NCBI GenBank assembly: GCA_023091735.1
Contig: JALKBU010000572.1
Span: forward strand, 1 to 32,571
DNA: 32,571 bases
Source: Trichomonas tenax
Taxonomy: Eukaryota; Parabasalia; Trichomonadida; Trichomonadidae
Direction: 5' to 3'
Under the pieces are notes generated by a model. That model saw nothing but the letters and a program-made list of their open reading frames with translations, searched no databases and was not told the origin of the DNA. Made by a program: the position numbers and the translations under genes. This document shows positions 19,129 through 28,565 of this stretch, piece after piece (position 1 is the stretch's first letter; the number at the start of each line of letters is the position of its first letter).

Positions 19129-19824
19129 TCAAAGATGCAATAAATTTTCCTGCAAGCGGGCAATAGTAGGTGCAACTACACATAAATCTATGGATATTTG
19201 ATAGCAGTTTTTATAAAGGAGTCGAAAAAACTAGTATTTTGTCGAGAACCTTAAAATCCAAGACTCATATTTTATGAGGATACTCTATAGGCCATAGGAA
19301 TGCTGTGTTTCAGAGGATTCGTCAAAATACGAATCTTGGTGTTCGAGACATTTTGAGAACCAGAGCTCCACAGTTAGACTTCTGAAAGATGTGCATTGTG
19401 ACGTTAAGTTCCAATATGCTTGCTTGGCATAAATATTGAGATTCTTAGGTTTTTATTAGACTTTGATATTTTTCCAAGATATTGTCTATTAGTTAAATTG
19501 TTATAACATATTTGTCTGCAAAATGTATGTAAATGACCAGAACCATCCATTTTGAGTAATTCCCTCCTGAGTTCATCTTTTAAGCGAATAACATTTCTTT
19601 CCACAGCTTCTATTATCAATCAAGTATGCTATAGATTTGCTATCGATTTAGTCTGAAATTGAGTCACAAATTCTAAATATTTTTTTGTTTCAATTTTAAA
19701 TATGAGGAAATGCTGAGAAATAACTTGTCTTATACTTGCGCTAAAAGGATTATTTACCTTGAAAAAAGACGAATCTTTAAACATTTGACAAAATTTACCC
19801 TGATCGAAAAAATCGGTTATCCAT
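19129..19824. other. Spacer with a possible protein fragment
   Basis: A minus-strand frame 19619-19404 reads plausibly as protein (RNVIRLKDELRRELLKMDGS), but it begins after a stop with no ATG and matches no family I know. It may be a gene remnant. Confidence 0.25.
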
Positions 19825-19935
19825 TTAAATTACATTTTTTAAATCTAGGTTCTCTACGGGCGTGTTACTCACAATATTGAGAGAGCCCCCTTGAAAAATT
19901 GAGAGGAGTATCTAGATTTAAAAAATGTAATTTAA
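19825..19935. mobile_element. MITE-like element with 24-bp perfect inverted repeats
   Basis: 19825-19848 and 19912-19935 are perfect inverted repeats of 24 bases (core TTACATTTTTTAAATCTAG). They enclose 63 bases that include GAGAGAGCCCCC. The total of 111 bases, with no coding capacity, fits a miniature inverted-repeat element or a strong hairpin. It lies between the TM9SF gene and an ankyrin pseudogene. No clear target-site duplication is evident. Confidence 0.55.
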
Positions 19936-20020
19936 TAATCATTATATCTTATGTAGAATCCAAATATCCTATTTTTTGCAAAAAATCCAATTATTTTTGA
20001 GTAGTCAAAAATTTTTAAAA

Positions 20021-21718
20021 ATGAAGTCTTTCGCTGACTTACCATTCAAAAAAGTCGGAGATGCAGAAATCCCAGCGTGCTTCAGAGTTTCCATTGATGT
20101 GATGCGGTCTCTGACACAAAATCAACTGGAAAAGGAATAAATTCAAAAAACCTATTTCAATATGAGTGATAAACTGAAAGAAAATACCACCAATCCTGCA
20201 TTGATTGCATTTCTCATAGATTGTGCTTCATTTATACGCCCAAAATTCATTTTTGAATTATTAAATCTTTTCAAAATGTTTAATGAGTGTCAAAACATTA
20301 GTTATACGCCTCGGAATATAGACCTCAGGATTACCCTCAACAGTTTAGGTTTTGATTTTGATGTTTATTGTTCAGATAGGAAAGTTTCTGATGTCATAAA
20401 CATTTAATCACAAGGAACTGTTTTCCACTCAGTTGCATGGGACAAACTTGAAGAACTACAGGCTGAGGCAATTAAAGAATCATTTGATGTTAATCAAAAA
20501 TGCAATGATGAATTATCAATAATTGGTGTGGCGTGTAAATATGGATCAGAAAAGTGTTTTGAATATCTTAAATTGATGGGGAGCACGATTACTGATCAAA
20601 CATTTATTCATGCAGTTGAAGGAGATAACAAAAACATCATCATGTTATTATATAATGACGGCCATGCAATATCAGATGAAGATTTAGACGCTGCGATTAC
20701 TTATCACCATATTGTCATTTTTAATTGGCTCTTCAAAGAAAAAGGATCAATCAGATGGATGGATTCTGTATATTTTTGATTATGGAAATTTTGAAGCTTT
20801 ATTATTTCAAATTGGAAATTTGAATGCTATTCATGTACAATTAAAATATTTTAATCACCATGATATAATGTCAATCATTTTCATTTTATCATCTTTATAA
20901 TATGAAATCAATCATTTTGATATTATCATCATTATGATATTACATCAATCATTCATATTTTAACATGATAATGATATAAATCCCCATTGTCAATTGCTAT
21001 TAAAATGAAGTCTTTCGAAATTGTTCAATATTTAGTTGATCATGGAGCTGATGTCAACATTATACTAATGAATCATTCGTATTTTCTCATCATTATGATA
21101 TATAATTAATCATTCACATTTTATCATCATTATGAAATTACATCAATCTCTCGAATCTGAGATCGAAAAACTTCATTTTGCTCAAATACAAAACAATTTT
21201 AATATCAATTCCCTGAAGAAATTTGGCAAAACCAGTTTTTAGAATTATATGATATCTTCAAAAAGATTGAAGAAGAAAACGACAGAATAGCACTCGAATT
21301 CGGAATCAGAGAGAAATTTTGTGATGTGGTTAATGATTATGGTGACACTATTCTGACTTATGCTGCATATAAAAACAACTTCAGACTCGCTAAGATTCTG
21401 GTTGAATCAGGTGCAGATTATTTGCATTGTGAAAGTTATGGACGTATTGATTTTTGGTATTTCTGTTGGAATGGAAATCTAGAAGCTGTCAAATACTTTT
21501 CTTGTCTTCTAAATATTGATCAGAACTCTCCGGACAAAAATAATTATACAATATTGCATACCGCTTCAACTCAAAATCGTTATGAAGTCTGCGAATTCCT
21601 TCTGAATCTTCCGCGAATCGACATCAACGCGAGAAATACAAGTGATAATACACCACTTTCAGTTGCAGCAAATCAAAAAATTACAGATCTTCTTCTAAAA
21701 CATGGAGCTTTACAATAA
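20021..21718 (+). pseudogene. Ankyrin-repeat protein pseudogene, copy 1
   Basis: An ATG at 20021 opens a frame (MKSFADLPFKKVGDAE) that can be followed across stops at 20138-20140, 20405-20407 and 20777-20779 without changing frame. It then needs a frameshift (DYGNFEALLFQIG). Ankyrin-like helices appear at CFEYLKLMG, IIMLLYNDGHA, IVQYLVDHGADVN (about 21018), LAKILVESGADYLHC and CEFLLNLPRIDINAR, ending LLLKHGALQ. The last 130 codons (21326-21715) are intact. A short tandem repeat has expanded inside the gene between 20858 and 21145. This is the layout of the large trichomonad ankyrin family, decayed by stops, shifts and repeat insertion. Confidence 0.8.
20858..21145 (+). repeat. Imperfect ~37-base tandem repeat inside ankyrin pseudogene
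   Basis: Units built on ATCATCATTATGATAT plus CATCAATCATTCATATTTT recur about five times. They are clustered at 20858-20975 and again at about 21060-21145. Between the blocks lies an intact ankyrin segment (IVQYLVDHGADVN), showing that the repeat grew within the gene. Confidence 0.55.
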
Positions 21719-21725
21719 ACAAAAC

Positions 21726-21846
21726 GTTATTCTCCCAAAAATAATGATGATTCTTTTCAAATTTTCTTGCTCTATTCTCCTCAATTTAATAAATTTGTCA
21801 AATTTAGCCGCGCAAAAAGAGTCATCATTATTTTTGGGAAAATAAC
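21726..21846. mobile_element. MITE-like element with 32-base inverted repeats
   Basis: 21726-21757 and 21815-21846 are inverted repeats of 32 bases with two mismatches, beginning GTTATT and ending AATAAC (core CCCAAAAATAATGATGA). They flank 57 bases. The element starts a few bases after the stop of ankyrin pseudogene copy 1. It has no coding capacity. Size and termini fit a MITE; a long transcriptional hairpin is the alternative. Confidence 0.6.
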
Positions 21847-22370
21847 ACACAGAGTTTATGTATGAACACTTGGAATACTTTTTTCCAAAAAAAACATATT
21901 TGTGATTAGATTTTCCTATTTATCATCGACCACAACATATTTTACGTTATAAAAATGCTATACAATGGGAATATAATATATTATAATGAGTAAAGCACAT
22001 CATGGCAAATCAATATTTTTGATGCAAGATATATCTAATATTTTAATGAAATATATACTTTGTTAGCTAATTCTTTAATATATCATACACAACAGGATTT
22101 TGTACATTGAGGTTCAATAACTTAGCAAGAAGTTAATCCAGTGAGTTAGAAAACGAGTTTCGCCGACTTTGCGTATCAAAATTTAGACAAGCCATTTATT
22201 TATTGTGAAAACTGTGGTAATACTGAGTAAATAACATCCAAAAAATGGAAATAGTTGATTTAGATTTGGAGGAACTATCCAGGTTTTAATTCATATGGTG
22301 GGAATGAGTGATAATAAAAAATATCAAGTTTCAGTATTAACAATTTGTTGGTAAATTTTAGATATTTTTA
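21847..22370. other. Spacer between ankyrin pseudogenes
   Basis: AT-rich, with no supportable gene. It may contain eroded 5' sequence of copy 2. Confidence 0.4.
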
Positions 22371-23372
22371 ATGTATTCTAAAGAGAGAATTGATTCATTA
22401 GAAGAACGAAATATTGATGGAGGAATATCCATCGATGTTGTGAAGTCTTCAAAAATTTGTTTTGAAGTATCGATCAAAAATATTGAATGAAATTAAAAAC
22501 AATTTTAACGAAAATGAAGACCTTCTCGTTTTCAATAATATCGACGTAGACTTAGATGAAATTGAAGGAAGAAACGATTGCGCTGTTTTATTCATGAAAT
22601 CCATCTTCGATTCACTGAAAATCAAATACATTCCAGAAATCATTCATTGCTTCAAAGAATCACTATGCACATCAGATCTTCAACGTGGCATTCACGATTT
22701 CGACAAGAAATTTCTTCTCTCAGCCAACGAAGAACTTCGAAATAAAATCAAATTTCTCGAATCTGAGATTGAAAAAAAGTTATTATATTCATAATAAATT
22801 CAATATCAATTTACTGAAGAGCCTCGAAAAAACAGGAAATAATTTTAGAAAAATATAAGAAATCTTCAAAACGATTGCAATAGAAAATGACAGAATATCA
22901 CTTGAATTCGGAGTCAGAGAAAAATTCTGTGATGTGACTCAAGGTTCTGGTGACAGTCTTCTTACTTGGGTTGCATATTTAAACCAATTCAAACTCTTTA
23001 AGATTCTCGCTGAATCAGGCGCAGATTATTCGCATTGTGATAATGATGTGCGTAATGCTTTTTATTGGTTCTGATTTAATGGAAATATCGAAGCTGTCAA
23101 ATATCTTTCTCATCTTCCAAATGTTGATCAGAACTCTCCAAACAAATATAATTGAACAACATAATGCTTCAATTGGTAATCACTATGAAGTCTGCAAATT
23201 CCTTCCGACACTTCCTGGAATCGATATCAACGCGAGAAATACAATGAATCATACATCACTTTCTGTTTCACTTAATTTCAAAATCAAAGATCCTCTTCTA
23301 AAACATGGAGCTATTCAAAGTTTTCTTTATTTAGAAATAAAATGTGAGCTTTTTCCATATGCGCACAATTAA
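22371..23372 (+). pseudogene. Ankyrin-repeat protein pseudogene, copy 2
   Basis: An ATG at about 22371 (MYSKERIDSLEERN) opens a short frame that shifts into the 110-codon frame 22462-22794. That segment is helical (NEIKNNFNENEDLLVFNNID, IHCFKESLCTSDLQRG) and ends FLESEIEK, the same junction as in copy 1. After further frameshifts come REKFCDVTQGSGD, LFKILAESGADYSHC, NGNIEAVKYLSHLPNVDQN and GIDINARNT, then LLKHGAIQ, all close to copy 1. A TGA replaces a Cys codon in WF(C)FNGN near 23071. The two copies are tandem and diverged, and copy 2 lacks the last part of the ankyrin array in one frame. It is nonfunctional. Confidence 0.8.
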
Positions 23373-23647
23373 CATATGTTAAAAATACACCAAAATATAG
23401 ATTTCCTTTGATTGCTGTTTCAAAATGTATCTGCAAAATAGAATTTGCATCATTTAGTGAAACGTAAGTTTAAAATGCAATAAAGAAATGATTGAAGAAA
23501 TGCTTAGATACATAACCTGCTAAGATGCAATCATTATATAACACCAGGCTCAATGATATTTGTTTGATATATTATTGGTGATTTTCTTAATTCATCAAAT
23601 GATAAAAAGGAGGATATTTGATTATAACAGAATAAAAACAAATCTAT
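23373..23647. other. Spacer, nothing seen
   Basis: AT-rich 3' flank of two converging units (ankyrin copy 2 and the CHD-FYR gene). No gene seen. Confidence 0.5.
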
Positions 23648-26600
23648 TTATTCGGCGACTGGAAGAAAAATGTCGAAGTTTGACCATTCTGAGAAAGCAT
23701 CGACAAGAGAAACAGTTGAAGGCCCAGTCGTAAAATCGAGAGAAAGTCTCTTAGTGTTATCAGAAGCAAGAGGAGCCAAGTCAACAACAAGCGGAGGTGG
23801 AAGGTCACCAAAGACTCTCTTCTTGAATTTGAACTTCCGTTGAATTGGAGAAGACTTCGGTGTTGGAGCAGGTTGAACGGTTGCCTTAGGCTGCGCGATA
23901 ACCATAGCCTCAGGCTCTTTCTCGAATTGGCCAATAACAGGCCATTTCTGTGTGAGAGGAATGACAGTTGAGAAGTATCTCTTCTTAAAGTTTGTGCAGT
24001 CATCGATTCCTGGTGTATTGAGGAGTAATATATTAACAAGAGGAGTATCAAGACCGAACATTTCATGGCCATCGATGTATGTAACTGGAGTGCCAGAAAA
24101 TCTGCTGAGTTGGAGTCTGTAGTGCTCAAAGACTTCATCTGGAGTACTTCCTTCGATTCGTGCTTTTTTGTCTGAATCCGGCAAAACAACAAAAACTAAA
24201 CCATCTTCGCGTTCTTCGATCATGCAATCTGTCCACACCTTAGTGTCGTGATGAACAAGTGAATATGTAGCTATGCTGACGTGATATCCAACTGGATATA
24301 TGTGATCTTCATCATGGAACTTCGGCTTAATTTCGCCGATCGATCGAAGCATCATCATGTCGTTAATTCTCAGTGGCATTTTGGTGGTGAAGTCTTCAGG
24401 AATCCGCTGAAGAACTTTCGTCCTCTTTGTTTCTTCAAATATTAATTTAACTCGATTATATAACTTCGCTTCTGTTGGCTGTCCTCTACATGCGCACAAC
24501 AGAACAGGCGAAATGTTCCATAAAGCAAGTCCATGGCTTGCAACTGCTCGAAGGAACTCGATGTCTTCTGCCGGAAACTCATCATAGTGTGTGCAACATT
24601 CTCTCACTCGCTCGAAGAGTTTTAATCGCATTGGGATCTTCTGTGAATGATATTTCACAATTCTCTTTACAAACCCTTCGGCAAATCTTCTTCTATCTTC
24701 AGTTTGAGTCTGACAGAACATTACTATGTTATCAACATAGTTTTGAACACTCTCAGATGCGAAGGCAGTGAGACCTGCTGCTTGAATGAATCTTTCAAGA
24801 GATGGGAATCCGAAGGCCATCAAAGCATTCAAAACTTTCTCGTGTGAAGTTCCATCAAACTTTGTTTTCGCAGCTCTGAGAGATATCAATGTTGAAGTCT
24901 TCTTTTCGTGCTTTTCGGTTTTTACTGGCTTCGATTTTGCAATGCTGACAAGATTTCTAACTATTTGTTGATTTTTTTCGCTCAATGAATTGATTCCTTC
25001 GTTGTATGCTTCAAAGAGAGCATTTTGCGCTTGTGGAATATCAGAAATATCGTTTTCATATTCATTCAAGTCGATATCTGTTGGACTTTGCGGAATTTTG
25101 TCACCAAGAAGTTTCATGAAAAATATGCTGTTCTCTACATCAGAGAGGAGAGGTTCAGCATTTGCTTGTGAGAAAACAACTGGCCAAGCAGCAAGAGAAG
25201 TCAATAAACGCTTCTGATCGAATTTTCCATTCTCTTTGATCAAAGCATGAACAGTTGGATAAAGAAGATAAGAGTCTTCGATTGTTTTCGCGAGCATCTT
25301 CAAGAAGAGAACAGCGAGTTTCTGAAGGTCTCCTTCAGGTCTGTTGAACTCAGCGAACTTCTCCCATCTTCCCCATCCGAAGAGATTCAAGAGCTGTAAA
25401 TATCTCTGCAATCTCGGCTCTGTCCAGAACTGAGCAGGTGTCAATGGACGGCTTTGTCTCGGAGGATGAATTGCCAAAGCTTTCTCCGGCATTGTCCAAT
25501 ATTCTTCGAGGAATGGATCCGAAGAAGGAAAGAATATCGACATATCTGAGTAAGGAAGAATCTTAATTTCTCTTAATAACATTCGAGGCATCTGATGCAA
25601 AGTTTCTAAGTTCTTGAATGCAATTCTATATGTTTCTTTGATTAAATCACGCAAAACATTGATGTCTGCTTTCTCTGGGTCATCAAAATCTGATGGCTTT
25701 ATTTGCCTGTGATGCCAGAAATAGCTGAAAGCGATATATTCGAATGAATCACTTGTAACAAGTCGATATATCAATGCCTTTGGATTCCTTGCGTGCCACT
25801 TAACAATTAATGTGCCATCCTGTATTGGTGTCCAATCTGTATCGAAAGTAAAAATTGTTTCACCATTGAATATCTCCAAAAACAAAGAACAAAAGTTTGA
25901 TGGAATAATGATGACTCTATGGCCTTGTTGCTCGTTGAATTCATTGATGATTTTAATTACTGTTTCTTCATCAGAATCAGGGTCAATTGAAACGTGTGTC
26001 GTTTTGAGTTCAGTCATCATTGTGTGAAGTGCTGTGACTGCTTTAGTATTGCAGAAAATTCCAACTTTCTTAGAGTCTGATTTTTGCAATGAAAGGAGCT
26101 TCGTTAGAACAGGAACTTTTCCTGATGCACTCATTATATCACACGGAGTGTCTGTAACCAAAAATGGATGCGTTGAGAGTCCGCGAAGTTTAGACACGAA
26201 TTCACACATTGTTTCAATGCTGCAATCTTCTTCTCTCAGTTTTGCTGAGTACTCTGTGAGTGCTTCGATATACATTGACTGCTGGAGAGCAGCCATTGGA
26301 CAGGGAGTGAAATTTTCCTCATAAAGAAAGTCATTTGCTGCATCTTCAGGTGTAATCGTGAATATCGTTGCAGGATCAACAGCAAGATCGGGTGGGACCT
26401 CAAGGAACCTCTCTAACGAAGGATACTCATCTGAATATTGATTTCCGACGAATGTTTTGTGATATGCAAATAAACCTTCGTGTGGAATGTCTGTTGATGG
26501 CTCATCAGCAATGATTGATGCCCATTGTCTGTATGGGATTACTGATGGGTCTTTAATCAATTGTTTATAGTTAACTAAAACGATTCCATAGTCATTTGTT

Positions 26601-27178
26601 GGATTTAGGTCGTAAAGAAGTGTCTGATCGATTATTTTCTCTCTTTCACTTTGTTCACTTGAGCAAATTGTAACTTTTTGTGTTGTCCAGTACTTTAATT
26701 GCTCATACCACAAAATAGTTTCGTCTGGCTGAACAATTAGTAAAAATGGAGGACAATTTTTGAATCCTAAAGTGACCTTCTCGATATAAATGCTTATTAC
26801 TGCGTATTTGATCGATTTTGTTTCATCTATCAGCACAGAGTTTGTTCCTTGTATCCATTTCTCACAGAGGAATGAAGATGACGCTTTTGAGATATTTGCA
26901 GCTATTTTTTCGGCTTTTGTTAAAGGTAATTCGAGTTCTTTTGGAGGATAAGCTGATTTTTGCTCCATTTTTATCGATATACGCGTATTTGCTGATTTTA
27001 TTGACTTCTCCGTCTTTGTAGATGAAACAGGCGTTTTTAGAAAGATTCTATTCGGACTTTGCTCATTTTGCTGTCTTTGGGCCGCACGACGCGGAGATTC
27101 GCGAACACCGACCTTCTGCTCCGCCTCTTTGTCATGCTCTGAACCTTCTTCAAATGCGGTCCGGCGGCGAGAACGCAT
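23648..27178 (-). CDS. CHD/SNF2-like protein with degenerate ATPase and FYRN/FYRC domains
   Basis: This 1176-residue protein starts at the first ATG with a basic N-terminus. Residues about 104-480 align with a SNF2 ATPase of CHD type: WIQGTNSVLIDE (ILADE block), FLLIVQPDETILWYEQ, YGIVLVNYKQLIKD, KLRGLSTHPFLV, SGKVPVLTKLLSL, KKVGIFCN and FTFDTDWTPIQD. The active-site motifs are altered. The Walker A GLGKT position reads KSIKYA (121-126), motif II DEAH reads DEPS (225-228), and the motif VI arginines are replaced (WHARNPKALIYRLVT). A SANT/CHD-like helical part follows (FGWGRW, 600-605). FYRN lies at about 940-990 (YPVGYHVSIA) and FYRC at about 990-1065 (DGHEMFGLDTP). FYR domains occur in Trithorax/KMT2-type regulators. 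I infer a nuclear chromatin scaffold that no longer hydrolyses ATP. Confidence 0.85.
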   Translation of the reverse strand: MRSRRRTAFEEGSEHDKEAEQKVGVRESPRRAAQRQQNEQSPNRIFLKTPVSSTKTEKSIKSANTRISIKMEQKSAYPPKELELPLTKAEKIAANISKASSSFLCEKWIQGTNSVLIDETKSIKYAVISIYIEKVTLGFKNCPPFLLIVQPDETILWYEQLKYWTTQKVTICSSEQSEREKIIDQTLLYDLNPTNDYGIVLVNYKQLIKDPSVIPYRQWASIIADEPSTDIPHEGLFAYHKTFVGNQYSDEYPSLERFLEVPPDLAVDPATIFTITPEDAANDFLYEENFTPCPMAALQQSMYIEALTEYSAKLREEDCSIETMCEFVSKLRGLSTHPFLVTDTPCDIMSASGKVPVLTKLLSLQKSDSKKVGIFCNTKAVTALHTMMTELKTTHVSIDPDSDEETVIKIINEFNEQQGHRVIIIPSNFCSLFLEIFNGETIFTFDTDWTPIQDGTLIVKWHARNPKALIYRLVTSDSFEYIAFSYFWHHRQIKPSDFDDPEKADINVLRDLIKETYRIAFKNLETLHQMPRMLLREIKILPYSDMSIFFPSSDPFLEEYWTMPEKALAIHPPRQSRPLTPAQFWTEPRLQRYLQLLNLFGWGRWEKFAEFNRPEGDLQKLAVLFLKMLAKTIEDSYLLYPTVHALIKENGKFDQKRLLTSLAAWPVVFSQANAEPLLSDVENSIFFMKLLGDKIPQSPTDIDLNEYENDISDIPQAQNALFEAYNEGINSLSEKNQQIVRNLVSIAKSKPVKTEKHEKKTSTLISLRAAKTKFDGTSHEKVLNALMAFGFPSLERFIQAAGLTAFASESVQNYVDNIVMFCQTQTEDRRRFAEGFVKRIVKYHSQKIPMRLKLFERVRECCTHYDEFPAEDIEFLRAVASHGLALWNISPVLLCACRGQPTEAKLYNRVKLIFEETKRTKVLQRIPEDFTTKMPLRINDMMMLRSIGEIKPKFHDEDHIYPVGYHVSIATYSLVHHDTKVWTDCMIEEREDGLVFVVLPDSDKKARIEGSTPDEVFEHYRLQLSRFSGTPVTYIDGHEMFGLDTPLVNILLLNTPGIDDCTNFKKRYFSTVIPLTQKWPVIGQFEKEPEAMVIAQPKATVQPAPTPKSSPIQRKFKFKKRVFGDLPPPLVVDLAPLASDNTKRLSLDFTTGPSTVSLVDAFSEWSNFDIFLPVAE

Positions 27179-27206
27179 TTTTATTTTTGACGTTGCTCCA
27201 TGACAC

Positions 27207-27246
27207 TTTACACGTCAAATATTCTATTTCAATTTTACATGACAAA
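27207..27246 (-). promoter_or_regulatory. Two TTTACATGTCAAA-type elements upstream of CHD-FYR gene
   Basis: TTTACACGTCAAA at 27207-27219 and TTTACATGACAAA at 27234-27246 (plus-strand reading) lie 29-68 bases upstream of the ATG. Both are one- or two-base variants of the recurrent element. Confidence 0.5.
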
Positions 27247-27507
27247 TGTTAATTAAGACTAAAATAATAATGAATATTCTATTCTATCTTTCAATTTCAT
27301 TTAATTTTTGCAATTCAAAGACAGCAGACATGAAGCACATTAAGCGTTAATAAAATTTGTATTTTTCATTTTTAAAAAGGTCTAAAAATATTAATTAGAC
27401 GAGATGCATTGCTTCACAATGAGTAAATATTACAATGGCAATAGTGTTGAAAAAGAAATTTAATAACAATTTATCAATATTAAATATAAATATATAACCA
27501 ATATACA
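27247..27507. other. Spacer, nothing seen
   Basis: AT-rich spacer between the NOT-box gene and the promoter side of the CHD-FYR gene. No gene seen. Confidence 0.5.
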
Positions 27508-28029
27508 TTAACGAGGTATTTTCCCATACAGTGTCGGGTCAATGAATGACCAGCTGTGGATATCGAAAATTTGTCCAGAGGAATTTGACCAAACTTTATT
27601 TTCTCTGTTATAGCTGTATTTTCTGCTTATCAATTCCTGGGCAACTTCTGTTTGTAATTTGTCTCTTGCATGAACATAAAATATGAATAATAACATAAAA
27701 TCGTTAAATAACTTAATTCTTGTACTGACATTGGTTGGATCTGTCTCATGCGGGTAGTGAATCGATGAAGGATATTGTCCTTGTGCAGCTAATGGAGCAT
27801 CAGAACCAATATAGTAAACAAATGGTAAAAGCGGTGATGTTGTTTGAAGGTCGATACCTAAGTTCGGTAATTCGAATTCGGGATCAGCTTCCATTGCCTT
27901 CGTTTTAATAAAATTTGATTCGAAGTCATAAGGCTTAGAACTGTCAATGGAATCGAAATGGCCTTCTTGAATTCGTTGAGAGCCCCTTTCTATCTGTCCT
28001 GGTTGTGGAGGATTTAAGTTTCTACTCAT
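27508..28029 (-). CDS. NOT2/3/5-box protein, CCR4-NOT subunit-like
   Basis: The first ATG in frame is at 28029, giving 173 residues (the frame can be read 12 bases longer only from GTG). The C-terminal 70 residues fit the NOT-box shared by NOT2, NOT3 and NOT5. LLFIFYVHARDKLQTEVAQE matches the family's LFYIFY...RD.LQ..AA.EL block, followed by YNRENKVW and a closing DIHSWSFIDP. The N-terminal half is polar, with no domain I recognise. NOT-box subunits form the core of the CCR4-NOT complex, which removes poly(A) and represses translation. This protein is much shorter than typical NOT2, so it may be a minimal version. Assignment to NOT2 versus NOT3 is open. Confidence 0.75.
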   Translation of the reverse strand: MSRNLNPPQPGQIERGSQRIQEGHFDSIDSSKPYDFESNFIKTKAMEADPEFELPNLGIDLQTTSPLLPFVYYIGSDAPLAAQGQYPSSIHYPHETDPTNVSTRIKLFNDFMLLFIFYVHARDKLQTEVAQELISRKYSYNRENKVWSNSSGQIFDIHSWSFIDPTLYGKIPR

Positions 28030-28052
28030 TTTTAATGTCACATTTTGATGAC

Positions 28053-28065
28053 TTTACATGTCAAA
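28053..28065 (-). promoter_or_regulatory. TTTACATGTCAAA upstream element (NOT-box gene)
   Basis: Plus-strand TTTACATGTCAAA, read TTTGACATGTAAA toward the gene, lies about 24 bases before the ATG at 28029. Confidence 0.5.
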
Positions 28066-28565
28066 TTCTTCTTATCTTAATAAATTCCAAAATCTTATTG
28101 GACAACAACATATTTTAAAGTCACAACTACCTTCTAATAGATCTAGAAAATATACTATATGAAGATTATTAACATTAGAGTTGAAATTTTAATCTTGATA
28201 AAATTTATCTTTTTTGAGCTAAATTCATGATAAAAAATCAATATATTCATGTCATTTTATATAGTAGCGATGCTTAAATATGCGTTTAAAAGGAAGATAT
28301 ACCCAATTGAAAATATCAAACAATAGAAAGCAAATAAGGCTTCTACTATAATTGACTTTTGATCGGTTGGGTGTATTCACAGTTTAAAATCATCAATTTG
28401 CAAATTTTGATATTGGTCGGATAAAAATATCCATTTCATTTTGATTTCTGTTAATAATCACAATAAGAAGGAGGGATATAATGGCAGTTCTATCTTAATT
28501 TGACCTTTTCAGAAAAATAGGAAATATAATTTTGTAGTTTTATCATGAACATTTATAATAATATT
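28066..28565. other. Spacer, no gene seen
   Basis: AT-rich, with stops in all frames. Nothing supportable. Confidence 0.5.

Noticed and set aside
23644..24192. 182-codon minus-strand Leu/Ser-rich frame
   Set aside because: It lies inside the CHD-FYR gene in another frame and shows the biased composition of an overlap shadow.
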